The notes below the pieces were generated by a model, which made no database searches, had not been told where the DNA came from, and worked only from the letters and a program-made list of their open reading frames with translations. A stretch of DNA of 46,649 nt from JBBRTJ01 sp038244535 (GTDB lineage Bacteria > Actinomycetota > Acidimicrobiia > Acidimicrobiales > Ilumatobacteraceae): assembly GCA_038244535.1 (NCBI GenBank), contig JBBRTJ010000014.1, positions 1 through 46,649 of the forward strand, read 5' to 3'. The number at the start of each line of letters is the position of its first letter. Within the stretch, counting starts at the first letter, position 1. This document shows positions 16,426 through 24,763 of the stretch, piece by piece. The translations under genes and the position numbers were made by a program.

Positions 16426-17082
16426 TCATGCCCGGGCCCGCTCGATGCGGTGGAGCAGTCGCACGACGGCGCAGGCCGCGCCGAAGCCGTTGTCGATGCC
16501 GACCACGCTGACCCCCTGCGCGCACGAGGCGAGCATGGCGAGCAGCGCGGTGATGCCCTCGAAGCTCGACCCGTACCCGACGCTCGTGGGGACGGCAACG
16601 ATCGGCGCCGCGATCGCACCACCCACGATGCTGGCCAGCGCGCCCTCCATGCCGGCCACCACCACCACGGCATCGACGCTGGCCAACGCCTCTTGGTGGT
16701 CGAGGAAGCGGTGCAGCCCGGCCACACCGATGTCGGTGACGAGCGTCGGGGCGTAGCCATAGGCCCGCAGCGTGGCCACGCACTCGTCGGCCACCGGCAG
16801 GTCGGCGGTGCCAGCGGTCAGAACAGCTACCGCGCCCGCTCGCGCTCGGGCCGGTCGCCAGGTGACCGTGCGCCCGATCACGCGCCCGCCCGGGTTTCGG
16901 GCGCAGGCGGTGGCGATCTGCTCGGGCGTGGCTCGGGTGAGCAGCACTGGTCCGTGACCCCCCTCGGCGAGGAGCTCGGCCACGATCGAGGCGCACTGCT
17001 CGGTCGACTTCCCCGGGCCATACACCGCCTCGACCAGGCCGATGCGCTGCTCGCGCCCGTGGTCGAGACGCCACGCGGTCAT
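16426..17082 (-). CDS. larB: Nickel-pincer cofactor carboxylase/hydrolase LarB
   Basis: LarB carboxylates nicotinic acid adenine dinucleotide and releases AMP, the first step of nickel-pincer nucleotide synthesis. The 218 residues have the LarB/PurE-like core: VLTAGTADLPVADECV, VVVVAGMEGALASIVGG, PIVAVPTSVGYGSSFEG and GVSVVGIDNGFGAACAV, all strong family marks. ATG 17082 overlaps the TetR stop (ATGA), and larE follows 7 bp after the stop, giving a TetR-larB-larE unit. No larA-like racemase lies nearby, so the cofactor user is elsewhere. Confidence 0.93.
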   Translation of the reverse strand: MTAWRLDHGREQRIGLVEAVYGPGKSTEQCASIVAELLAEGGHGPVLLTRATPEQIATACARNPGGRVIGRTVTWRPARARAGAVAVLTAGTADLPVADECVATLRAYGYAPTLVTDIGVAGLHRFLDHQEALASVDAVVVVAGMEGALASIVGGAIAAPIVAVPTSVGYGSSFEGITALLAMLASCAQGVSVVGIDNGFGAACAVVRLLHRIERARA

Positions 17083-17651
17083 GGCGTGGTCACGCGATTG
17101 GCGGCCAGCCAGTCGTCGACGAGGGCCTCGACGAAGGCGCGAGTCAGCGGCTTGATGGCCAGGAAGCGCTGGTACACCATCGGTCCGATCAGCTGGGCCG
17201 ATGATCGTTGTGGATCAACGGTCGGGCGCAACGAACCGCGCTTCTTGCCGTTGCGGACGAGGCTCCGGATCCCTGCTGTCGACTCGGCCATCAATTGCGC
17301 AGAGAGCGCTGCCATGTCCGGATCGACCATGCCCCGGTCGACCAAGGCCGCTATGGCGCGGGTCCGACCGCCGTCGTTCATGGTGAGCCGGATCAGCTCG
17401 AGCTCGTTCAGGAGGTCAGCTCGCAGGTCGCCGGTGGGGGCGACGTGGAGCCGGGGCTCGACGCCTTGCAGGACGTCGTGCAGCAGGTCTCTTGCTTCGG
17501 GCCAGTGCCGGTAGATGGTGGCGCGACCGACCCCGCTACGTTCGGCCACCTTGACATGGGTGACGGCGTTCCAGCCATCCTCGGCCAGGAGCTGAGCCGC
17601 CGCGGTGAGCACGGCCGCGCGACTGCGCGTGACTCGGGGATCTTCAGGCAT
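17079..17651 (-). CDS. TetR/AcrR-family regulator upstream of larBE
   Basis: A 190-residue TetR repressor. The N-terminal helix-turn-helix is clear (RAAVLTAAAQLLAEDGWNAVTHVKVAERSGVGRATIYRHWP spans roughly residues 11-51), and the C-terminal ligand domain is divergent. Its stop overlaps the larB start, so it is the first gene of the larBE unit and may control cofactor synthesis; the ligand is unknown. ATG 17651 lies 7 nt after TACCCT. Confidence 0.9.
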   Translation of the reverse strand: MPEDPRVTRSRAAVLTAAAQLLAEDGWNAVTHVKVAERSGVGRATIYRHWPEARDLLHDVLQGVEPRLHVAPTGDLRADLLNELELIRLTMNDGGRTRAIAALVDRGMVDPDMAALSAQLMAESTAGIRSLVRNGKKRGSLRPTVDPQRSSAQLIGPMVYQRFLAIKPLTRAFVEALVDDWLAANRVTTP

Positions 17652-17658
17652 GGGACCG

Positions 17659-17664
17659 AGGGTA
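17659..17664 (-). promoter_or_regulatory. Leaderless-type -10 box of TetR-larB-larE
   Basis: On the minus strand TACCCT lies 7 nt before ATG 17651. Confidence 0.45.
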
Positions 17665-17709
17665 CCGGCCCCGGTCGTCGCGTCAGAAGTGCAGATGGCC
17701 CTTCGTCGG

Positions 17710-18135
17710 TCACGGGACGAGGGGCCGCAGCCACGCTGGGAGCCGGACTGGTCGCCCCAGCGGATCGACCCCGCCGTGGACCGTGACGGCGGTGGCCCTG
17801 ACCTCGCCGTCGACGCTCAGCAGGTAGCCGAGCTGGAACGAGGCTCGGGCCACGGAACCGACGATGACGCTCACGGTGACCTCCTCGTCGGAGCGCAGCG
17901 GCCGGTGGTAGCGCACGAACACCTCGAGCACCGTGAAGTCGACCCCCTCGGCCCGGACGTCGACGTACGGGTGACCAACGGCGCGGAGGTAGGCGACCCT
18001 GGCTTCTTCGAGGTAGGGGAGGTAGGCGGCGTGGTGGACGATGCCCATGGCGTCGGTCTCGGCGAAGCGGACTCGCACCACGTGGGCAAAGGGGTAGGCG
18101 CCCGCGTCGAGCGGCGGTTCGTAGGAGAGGCGCAC
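17710..18135 (-). CDS. Hotdog-fold acyl-CoA thioesterase (YbgC/4HBT-like)
   Basis: A 141-residue hotdog protein that would hydrolyse an acyl-CoA thioester. The 4-hydroxybenzoyl-CoA thioesterase/YbgC signature is clear: VRVRFAETDAMGIVHHAAYLPYLEEAR, with the catalytic Asp in ETDAMG, then VLEVFVRYHRPLRSDEEVTV. Substrate chain length cannot be told. GTG 18135 has TACGGT 9 nt upstream. It is divergent from the aminotransferase gene. Confidence 0.9.
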   Translation of the reverse strand: MRLSYEPPLDAGAYPFAHVVRVRFAETDAMGIVHHAAYLPYLEEARVAYLRAVGHPYVDVRAEGVDFTVLEVFVRYHRPLRSDEEVTVSVIVGSVARASFQLGYLLSVDGEVRATAVTVHGGVDPLGRPVRLPAWLRPLVP

Positions 18136-18144
18136 GAGAACGGC

Positions 18145-18150
18145 ACCGTA
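18145..18150 (-). promoter_or_regulatory. -10-like box of thioesterase gene
   Basis: On the minus strand TACGGT lies 9 nt before GTG 18135. Confidence 0.4.
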
Positions 18151-18181
18151 TCGGCGGGCGGTGAGGCGCTAGACCATCGAC

Positions 18182-19390
18182 GTGCCGCACGAGCCCGCCG
18201 CCCCGCCCATCCCGCGAGCGTCGCGGATGGCCTCGCTCAAGTCCTCTGCCATCCGTGATCTTCTGGCGTTGACGCAGCAGCCGCACATGATCTCGTTGGC
18301 GGGGGGGTTGCCCGCCCCCGACTCGTTCCCGGTCGAGTCGTTGCGGGCCGTCACCGATCGCGCCTTCGCCGAGCGTCCGCTTGCCCTGCTCCAGTACTCG
18401 ACCACCGAAGGATCACCCGAGCTTCGCGAGTGGGTGGCCGAGCAGGCCACGGCCGATCGCGGCGGCCCGGTTCACGCCGACCAGGTGCTGATCACGCATG
18501 GGTCGCAGCAGGCCCTCGACCTCGTGGCCAAGGTGTTCATCGACCCTGGCGTGACGGTCGCCATCGACGAGCCGGGGTACGTCGGCGCCATCCAGGCCCT
18601 GTCGGTGTTCGAGCCGCGGTTCCTCCCCATCCCTGTCGATCGTCACGGGATGGACGTGGCGGTGCTGGCCGATCTCCTCGCCGCCGGCGAGCGGCCCCGC
18701 CTCGTCTACACGGTCGTCAACTTCCAGAACCCGAGCGGCAGCACGCTCTCGCTCGAGCGCCGCATCCACCTGGGCGAGCTGGCCGATCGCTACGGGTTCC
18801 TCGTGATCGAAGACGATCCCTACCGCGCTCTGCGCTTTCGCGGCGAGCAGTTGCCGTCGGTGGCGACGTTCGGCAAGAACGTGATCGCCTGCGGCACGTT
18901 CTCGAAGCTCGTCGTGCCCGGCATGCGCATCGGCTACGTCGTCGCGCCTTCCTGGCTGCGCGAGGACCTGGCCAAGGTCAAGCAGGGCGCCGACCTGCAC
19001 ACCTCGAGCTTCGGCCAGGTGCTGCTCAGCGAGCTGGTCCGCCAGCCCGGTTGGATCGCCGAGCACACGGACGTGCTCGTGCGCATCTACGGCCAGCGAG
19101 CCGATGCGCTCTGCGATGCGCTCGAGCGCCACGTCGGCGACCGGCTGACGTTCGAGCGCCCCGATGGCGGCATGTTCTTGTGGGCATCCCTCACCGGCGA
19201 CCACACGGCCCGCGAGCTGTTCACCGCCGCCCTCGACGCGGGCGTGGCCTTCGTCCCCGGTGACGCGTTCTACACGGGCGAGCCGGATCCCAGGACGCTG
19301 CGGCTCAGCTTCTCGACGGCCTCCCCCGTCGAGCTCGACGAGGGCGCCCGCCGCCTGCGTGTCGCCCTCGACGCCGTCGAAGGGGTCTGA
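18182..19390 (+). CDS. PLP-dependent aminotransferase (class I/II, LysN/2-aminoadipate type)
   Basis: A 402-residue fold-type-I aminotransferase. Visible: SLAGGLPAPDSFPVESL, YSTTEGSPELREWVAE, LITHGSQQALDLVAKVF, VNFQNPSGSTLS, VIEDDPYRALRF, and the PLP lysine in GTFSKLVVPGMRIGYVVAP. This pattern is that of 2-aminoadipate/aromatic or branched-chain aminotransferases, without the GntR domain seen in the MocR gene nearby. GTG 18182 is taken; ATG 18227 (MASLKSS) is an alternative. Substrate is not assignable. Confidence 0.92.
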   Translation: MPHEPAAPPIPRASRMASLKSSAIRDLLALTQQPHMISLAGGLPAPDSFPVESLRAVTDRAFAERPLALLQYSTTEGSPELREWVAEQATADRGGPVHADQVLITHGSQQALDLVAKVFIDPGVTVAIDEPGYVGAIQALSVFEPRFLPIPVDRHGMDVAVLADLLAAGERPRLVYTVVNFQNPSGSTLSLERRIHLGELADRYGFLVIEDDPYRALRFRGEQLPSVATFGKNVIACGTFSKLVVPGMRIGYVVAPSWLREDLAKVKQGADLHTSSFGQVLLSELVRQPGWIAEHTDVLVRIYGQRADALCDALERHVGDRLTFERPDGGMFLWASLTGDHTARELFTAALDAGVAFVPGDAFYTGEPDPRTLRLSFSTASPVELDEGARRLRVALDAVEGV

Positions 19391-19409
19391 CCCGGATGGG
19401 ACCGGATCT

Positions 19410-19447
19410 GGCGAGCGGGAGTGCAGTGAGTGCGCTGCACACTCGCC
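19410..19447 (+). terminator. Imperfect hairpin after aminotransferase gene
   Basis: GGCGAG (19410-19415) with CTCGCC (19442-19447), and GTGCAG with CTGCAC inside, form a two-part stem with an asymmetric internal loop, 20 bp past the stop. No T-run; a terminator is plausible. Confidence 0.35.
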
Positions 19448-19494
19448 ACTTCCTCGGTCACCTCTCGGTCATGAGGAGGTTCGAGGCTGGTGCA

Positions 19495-19512
19495 CTCCCA
19501 GGTTTCTCCCAG
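19495..19512 (+). promoter_or_regulatory. Direct repeat upstream of response-regulator gene
   Basis: CTCCCAG occurs at 19495-19501 and 19506-19512, one helical turn (11 bp) apart and about 50 bp before ATG 19559. OmpR-type regulators often bind such direct repeats, so this may be an autoregulatory site. The rest of the 168-bp gap shows only the hairpin at 19410. Confidence 0.3.
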
Positions 19513-19558
19513 CTGGCGCTCAGCACCCTCGGAAGCCTGTGAGCGAGCATGGGCGACC

Positions 19559-20272
19559 ATGAGCGCCAGCCCCACCTCCTCCGCTGGCGGCGAGGCCCGC
19601 ATCCTCGTCGTCGACGACGAGCCCAACATCGCCGATCTCCTGACCACTGCCCTGCGCTTCGTCGGCTTCGAGGTGCGCAGCGCATCGACGGGGCGCGAGG
19701 CCCTCGTCACGGCTGCGGCGTGGTCGCCCGAGCTCGTCCTGCTCGACGTGATGCTGCCGGACCTCGACGGCTTCGAGGTGTGCCGGCGGCTGCGGGCCGA
19801 CGGCGATCGCGTGCCGGTGATCTTCCTCACTGCGCGCGATGCAACCGAGGACCGCGTGCATGGCCTCACCATTGGCGGCGACGACTACGTGCCCAAGCCC
19901 TTCAGCCTCGAAGAGGTCGTGGCCCGGGTGCGGACGGTGCTGCGCCGGCTCCGTGGCGTCACCGACGAGGGCGAGCGGCTGCGCTTCGCCGACCTCGAGC
20001 TCGACGAGGACCGCCGCCAGGTGTGGCGGGCCAGCGTGGCCATCGAGCTGTCGCCCACCGAGTACAAGCTGCTGCGCTACCTGCTGCTCAACCCCAACCG
20101 CGTGCTGTCCAAGGCGATGATCCTCGACCACGTGTGGGACTACGACTTCGGTGGTGACGGGGCCGTGGTCGAGACCTACATCAGCTACCTGCGCAAGAAG
20201 GTCGACAAGTTCGACCCGCCGCTGATCCACACCCTGCGGGGCTTTGGCTACAGCCTGCGGTTGCCGCAGTGA
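19559..20272 (+). CDS. OmpR/PhoB-family response regulator
   Basis: A 237-residue two-component regulator. Receiver domain: ILVVDDEPNIADLL with the acidic pair D19/D20, phospho-acceptor D63 in LLDVMLPDLDGFEV, Thr in IFLTARD, and Lys in YVPKPFSLEE. C-terminal winged helix: IELSPTEYKLLRYLLLNPNRVLSK and YISYLRKKVDKFDPPLIHTLRGFGYSLR. It resembles the MprA/TrcR group. ATG 19559 gives a standard start just before the receiver. Its stop overlaps the kinase start, making a coupled pair. Confidence 0.95.
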   Translation: MSASPTSSAGGEARILVVDDEPNIADLLTTALRFVGFEVRSASTGREALVTAAAWSPELVLLDVMLPDLDGFEVCRRLRADGDRVPVIFLTARDATEDRVHGLTIGGDDYVPKPFSLEEVVARVRTVLRRLRGVTDEGERLRFADLELDEDRRQVWRASVAIELSPTEYKLLRYLLLNPNRVLSKAMILDHVWDYDFGGDGAVVETYISYLRKKVDKFDPPLIHTLRGFGYSLRLPQ

Positions 20273-21750
20273 TGAAGGGGATCAGCTTGCGGACGCGGCT
20301 GGTGGCAGGGCTGCTCGTGCTCGTCGCCGCCGCACTGGTCGTGGTGGGCATCGTGTCGGTCACTGCGCTGCGGTCGTACCTCTACGACCAGGTCGACGAG
20401 CAGCTCGACCGGGCGTCCGGTCCCGGTCTCGGTTTCCTTCGCCCGGGGCTCGCCCCACCGGCCGTGCCGGGCTCGACCACCTCCAACCGTGGGCCGGGTC
20501 CGAACCAGCTCTACATCGAGCTGCGCACCAGCGCCGGCGAGACCGTCAGGGTCTTCCCGCTCGAGCGGGGCTCAGTGCAGGAACCCGCGCCCAAGGTGCC
20601 CGAGATCGACCCGACCGTGCCCGGACGAACGCACCACGACGTCGGGGCCGTCGACGGCTCGCTCCCGTACCGCCTGCTCGTCGTCACCCGGCCCGGCGAA
20701 GGCACGGCGATCTTCGGGGCCTCGTTGCAGGGTGTGCAGGACGCCACCCGCCGGCTGATCCTCGTCGAGGTCATCGCCGGGTTCGGCGTCCTGCTGCTCG
20801 TCGGGATCTTCGCAACGGCCTTCGTACGCCTCGGGTTGAAACCGCTCGACGACATGGCCGACACCGCGGGGGCGATCGCAGCCGGCGACCTGACGCAGCG
20901 GGTCAAGGAGGACGATCCCCGCACCGAGGTGGGCCGCCTCGGTGGCGCCCTCAACACGATGCTCGGCCAGATCGAGGGCGCCTTCGCCGAGCGCACCGCG
21001 TCGCAGGAGCGCCTCCGGCGGTTCGTGGCCGACGCGGGTCACGAGCTGCGCACCCCGCTGACGTCCATCAGGGGGTACTCGGAGCTGTACCGCAACGGGG
21101 CCGTCACCGCTGGCGAGCCGCTCGACCGAGCCATGAGCCGCATCGAGTCCGAGGCGGGCCGCATGGGCGTGCTCGTCGACGACCTGCTCCTGCTGGCCCG
21201 CCTCGACCAGGGCCGGGCGCCGGCGAGCGACCCGGTCGACCTCGTCGCCGTCGTCGCCGACTGCGTGTACGACGCGCTGGCCGTCGAGCCCGATCGCCAG
21301 CTGGCCACGGCCGTGCCTGACCACCCGGTGGTGGTGCTCGGCGATGCTCTCCGGCTGCACCAGGTGCTGGCCAACCTGCTGGCCAACGTCCGAGTGCACA
21401 CGCCGAGCGCCGCCTCCGCCGAGGTCGGTCTGACGATCGACGGGTCCTGGGCCGTGCTCACCGTGCGGGACCACGGTCCCGGCATGGAGCCCGAGGTGGC
21501 TGAGCATGTCTTCGAGCGGTTCTTCCGCGCCGACCCCGCCCGCACCCGCCAGCACGGCGGGGCCGGCCTGGGGCTGGCGATCGTGGCCGCCATCGTCGAG
21601 ACCCACGGCGGCTCGGTGACCCTCGTGAGCGCGGTGGGACAGGGATCCAACTTCATGGTGCGTCTCCCCCTGGCCCCGGCACCGATTCCCGTGCAACTCA
21701 CATCTGACTCACAGGTAACCGCCATGTTGGGGGCGCACGCTCAACGGTGA
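20272..21750 (+). CDS. Membrane sensor histidine kinase (TrcS/MprB-like)
   Basis: A 492-residue kinase partnered with the adjacent regulator. Two membrane helices (about residues 9-33 and 161-185) flank an extracytoplasmic sensor domain of about 125 residues rich in Pro and Gly. Then follow a HAMP domain, the H-box FVADAGHELRTPLTS (H257), the N-box region (VLANLLANVRVHTP), and ATP-lid motifs VRDHGPGM and GGAGLGLAIV. The H-box has Gly where Ser is more usual. ATG 20272 overlaps the regulator stop by one base; GTG 20269 is an alternative. Its stop overlaps the lipoprotein start. Confidence 0.95.
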   Translation: MKGISLRTRLVAGLLVLVAAALVVVGIVSVTALRSYLYDQVDEQLDRASGPGLGFLRPGLAPPAVPGSTTSNRGPGPNQLYIELRTSAGETVRVFPLERGSVQEPAPKVPEIDPTVPGRTHHDVGAVDGSLPYRLLVVTRPGEGTAIFGASLQGVQDATRRLILVEVIAGFGVLLLVGIFATAFVRLGLKPLDDMADTAGAIAAGDLTQRVKEDDPRTEVGRLGGALNTMLGQIEGAFAERTASQERLRRFVADAGHELRTPLTSIRGYSELYRNGAVTAGEPLDRAMSRIESEAGRMGVLVDDLLLLARLDQGRAPASDPVDLVAVVADCVYDALAVEPDRQLATAVPDHPVVVLGDALRLHQVLANLLANVRVHTPSAASAEVGLTIDGSWAVLTVRDHGPGMEPEVAEHVFERFFRADPARTRQHGGAGLGLAIVAAIVETHGGSVTLVSAVGQGSNFMVRLPLAPAPIPVQLTSDSQVTAMLGAHAQR

Positions 21751-22400
21751 TGCGCACACGACTGTCTCTCGCTCTCGTCCCGGCCGCCCTCGCCCTCGTC
21801 TTGAGCGCCTGCAGCGGAGGAGGTGGAGCGACGGTGTCGGCCGCGGTGGCCACCACGGCCGCACTCGGTACCGGTACGACCGTGGCAGGCTCGGGCGCCA
21901 CCGCCGACCAGCAGGCCGCTCGCCAGGCCTACACGGACTGCCTCGCCAAGAACGGCGTGACGATCACCGGCCGCGGCGGCTTCGGCGGCGGCCAAGGTGG
22001 CCAGCCAGGCCAGCCTGGCCAGCCGCCGACCACGGTGGCTGGGGGAGCGCCCGCCACCACGATCGACCCGGTCAAGCTCCAGGCCGCTCAGGCGGCGTGC
22101 GCGTCGCTGCGACCGGTGGGGGGCTTCGGTGCCGGTGGCAACGCCGCCGGCCGTCAGGCCTTCCAGGCCTACCTGAGCTGCCTCAGCGATCACGGCGTGG
22201 TGATCCCGACGACCACCACGGTGGCCGGGGCGACCACCGTGCCGGGAGCCTTCCCCGGAGGGCCCGGTGGCGTCGGCGGCCGTCAGCAGTTCGACCAGAA
22301 CGATCCCACGTTCCAGGCCGCCAACAAGATCTGCGCGGCGTTGCTCCCTGCCCGTGCGAACGGTGCTGGCGCCACGACCTCGACGACGACCAACGGTTGA
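21750..22400 (+). CDS. Lipoprotein with two tandem two-cysteine repeats
   Basis: A 216-residue secreted lipoprotein: a signal peptide with lipobox (LVLSAC, lipidated C21), then two copies of one domain. Copy 1 has AYTDCLAKNGVTI (C64) and LQAAQAACASLRP (C117). Copy 2 has AYLSCLSDHGVVI (C144) and FQAANKICAALLP (C195). The linkers are rich in Gly, Pro and Thr. I recognise this as the actinobacterial YxxCMRxxGV...FQAAxxxC pattern often seen beside MacAB-like exporters; function unknown. Two disulfides are likely. ATG 21750 overlaps the kinase stop. Confidence 0.8.
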   Translation: MRTRLSLALVPAALALVLSACSGGGGATVSAAVATTAALGTGTTVAGSGATADQQAARQAYTDCLAKNGVTITGRGGFGGGQGGQPGQPGQPPTTVAGGAPATTIDPVKLQAAQAACASLRPVGGFGAGGNAAGRQAFQAYLSCLSDHGVVIPTTTTVAGATTVPGAFPGGPGGVGGRQQFDQNDPTFQAANKICAALLPARANGAGATTSTTTNG

Positions 22401-22412
22401 GCAGGAGCTGAC

Positions 22413-24038
22413 ATGCAGCGATCCAGAGTGATCCTGAACGGCGCGCTCGCGGCCGCGGTGGTCGGCGCGGGCTTCGTCGGTTGGAGCAACCTCGGGGCTT
22501 CGGCATCATCCACGTCGTCGGTGACGACAGCCAAGGTCACCCGGGGCAACGTCTCGTCGACCGTGTCGGCGTCGGGCAACCTGCAGAGTGCCCAGTCGGT
22601 GTCGCTCAGCTTCCCCACGGCCGGGACGGTCACCGAGATCGACGTCAAGCAAGGCGATCTCGTCACCGTGGGGCAGGTCCTGGCCACGATCGACAGCACC
22701 GTGCAGCAGGCTTCGGTGCAGACCGCGCAGGCGTCCCTCGACTCTGCCGGGGCTTCGCTCGCTACGTTGCGGGCCGGACCCACTTCGCAGGTCAAGGCGC
22801 AGAACGCGACGTCGGCCTACCAGGCGTCATTGAGCGTGCAGAACGCCCACACGGCGATCGCCAATGCACAGGCGACGGCAGCGATGAGCGCCAACCAGTA
22901 CGCCCTGTCCGTCAGCCAGGCGCAGCAGTCGTTCGACTCGGCCACCGTGCAGGCCGCCGCCGACACGGCCACGACCGCGGCGGCCGTGACGGCCGCGCAG
23001 ACGGCGCTCGATGCGTGCCTCGCCCAGCCTGGTCCGCCTCCGTGCCTGCTCGAGCAGCAGGCCCTCACCCAGGCGCAAAGCAACCAGACGCAGACCGCGC
23101 AGAAGAACCAGCAGGCTGTGACGGCCTCGACCAACGCTCTGAACAACGCCAAGCAGAGCCAGTCCGCCGGCCAGCTCCGCGACCAGCAGTCGATCACCTC
23201 GGCGCAGAGCCAGCTGACGTCGGCGCAGGCCGCCTACGCATCGACCCTGGCCGGCAACGCCGCCAAGGTGGTGCCGGCCACGGCGGCGCAGCTCGCTCAG
23301 GCCGAGGCCCAGGTGGTCAGCGCTCAGGCCCAGCTGATGACGGCCCAGAAGAACCTCGCCGCCACCACCCTGGTCGCCCCTGAAGGGGGCACGGTCGCCA
23401 GCGTCAACGGGACCGTGGGGCTGCTGTCAAGCTCGACGTCGGCCACGTCGTCGGGTTCGGGTTCGGCGACGACCTCGGCCAGCGCCTTCGTCACCCTGAC
23501 CGACCTGGCCACGCTGCAGGTGAGAGCGGGCTTCAGCGAGACCGACGCCGTGAACGTCAAACCCGGCCAGCCGGTGGCCGTCACGCTGTCGGCGCTCACC
23601 GGTGTGCGGCTGAACGGCACGGTCACCTCGATGGACACCTCCTCGACGCTCGTGAGCAACGTCGTCACCTACTACGCGCTCGTCACGCTCACCGAGACCA
23701 ACGCCTCGGTGAAGCCAGGGATGACGGCCAACCTGGTCGTCACGATCAACGCGAAGACCGAGGTGCTCACCCTGCCCTCCACGGCAGTGACCGGCCGCGG
23801 CAGCAACGCGACCGTCACGGTGGTGGACGCCAAGGGCGTCCAGACGCCGACCCAGATCACCGTCGGGCTCCGCGGTGACAACGCCGTCGAGATCACCGGC
23901 GGCGTCAACGAGGGCGACACGATCGCCGTGCGGACGGCGGCCACCGCCACCCGCACCGGCACTGGCAACACCCCGATCCCCGGGGGAGGGAACTTCCCAG
24001 GCGCGGGCGTTGGTGGCGGCATCGGGGGGCGGGGATGA
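22413..24038 (+). CDS. MacA/HlyD-type adaptor protein with long coiled coil
   Basis: A 541-residue adaptor that would work with the following ATPase and permease in export. An N-terminal membrane anchor (about residues 8-25) precedes a lipoyl half-motif (LSFPTAGTVTEIDVKQGDLV), a long Ala/Gln-rich helical hairpin (about 85-310), the second lipoyl half (TLVAPEGGTVASVNGTVG), a beta-barrel (VRAGFSETDAVNVKPGQPV) and a Gly-rich tail. The hairpin turn is Pro-rich and flanked by C202 and C211. SD AGGAG (22403-22407) precedes ATG 22413. It overlaps the ATPase gene (ATGA). Confidence 0.93.
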   Translation: MQRSRVILNGALAAAVVGAGFVGWSNLGASASSTSSVTTAKVTRGNVSSTVSASGNLQSAQSVSLSFPTAGTVTEIDVKQGDLVTVGQVLATIDSTVQQASVQTAQASLDSAGASLATLRAGPTSQVKAQNATSAYQASLSVQNAHTAIANAQATAAMSANQYALSVSQAQQSFDSATVQAAADTATTAAAVTAAQTALDACLAQPGPPPCLLEQQALTQAQSNQTQTAQKNQQAVTASTNALNNAKQSQSAGQLRDQQSITSAQSQLTSAQAAYASTLAGNAAKVVPATAAQLAQAEAQVVSAQAQLMTAQKNLAATTLVAPEGGTVASVNGTVGLLSSSTSATSSGSGSATTSASAFVTLTDLATLQVRAGFSETDAVNVKPGQPVAVTLSALTGVRLNGTVTSMDTSSTLVSNVVTYYALVTLTETNASVKPGMTANLVVTINAKTEVLTLPSTAVTGRGSNATVTVVDAKGVQTPTQITVGLRGDNAVEITGGVNEGDTIAVRTAATATRTGTGNTPIPGGGNFPGAGVGGGIGGRG

Positions 24039-24763
24039 GCGAACTACGACGGCGGCGGCCGGTCATCATGGTCGATGGCGTAACGAAGACGTACGGCAGC
24101 GGTGAGACGTTGGTGCGCGCTCTCCAGGGGGTGACGTTCACCATCGAGCGAGGCGACATGGTGGCCATCATGGGCGCCTCGGGGAGCGGCAAGAGCACCC
24201 TCATGAACATCATCGGCTGCCTCGACGTCGCCACGACCGGCACCTACGAGCTCGACGGCACCGACGTCCGTGACCTTGATGACTTCCAGCTGGCCCAGGT
24301 CCGCAACCGCAAGATCGGCTTCGTGTTCCAGAGCTTCAACCTCATCCCCCGTACGAACGCCCTGATGAACGTCGAGCTGCCCCTCATCTACGCCGGCATG
24401 AAGCGAGCGGAGCGGCGACAGCGGGCCGAGGAGGCGCTGGTTGCAGTGGGGCTGGCCGACCGGCTCACCCACCTGCCGTCAGAGCTGTCCGGCGGGCAGC
24501 AGCAGCGGGTGGCCATCGCCAGGGCCATCGCCAGCAACCCGGCGCTGATCCTGGCCGACGAACCAACCGGCGCGCTCGACAGCCACTCGTCGACCGAGGT
24601 GCTCGACTTGTTCCAGGGGGTCAACGACACCGGTCGCACGGTCGTGCTCATCACCCATGAAGACGAGGTAGCCCGACGAGCGAGGCGGGTGATCCGCCTC
24701 AGGGACGGATCGATCATCGACGACCATCGCCAGGCTCCGACGCTCAAGGCGGTGCCGGCATGA
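24035..24763 (+). CDS. MacB-like ABC transporter ATP-binding protein
   Basis: A 242-residue ATPase of the MacB/LolD type. Motifs: Walker A (GASGSGKSTLMNIIG), Q-loop (VFQSFNLIPR), signature (LSGGQQQRVAIARAIA), Walker B (LILADEPTGALDSHSS) and H-loop (LITHEDEVA). These transporters push substrates outward by mechanotransmission rather than through a channel. Both ends overlap neighbours by 4 bp (ATGA), so adaptor, ATPase and permease are made together. Confidence 0.95.
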   Translation: MSELRRRRPVIMVDGVTKTYGSGETLVRALQGVTFTIERGDMVAIMGASGSGKSTLMNIIGCLDVATTGTYELDGTDVRDLDDFQLAQVRNRKIGFVFQSFNLIPRTNALMNVELPLIYAGMKRAERRQRAEEALVAVGLADRLTHLPSELSGGQQQRVAIARAIASNPALILADEPTGALDSHSSTEVLDLFQGVNDTGRTVVLITHEDEVARRARRVIRLRDGSIIDDHRQAPTLKAVPA

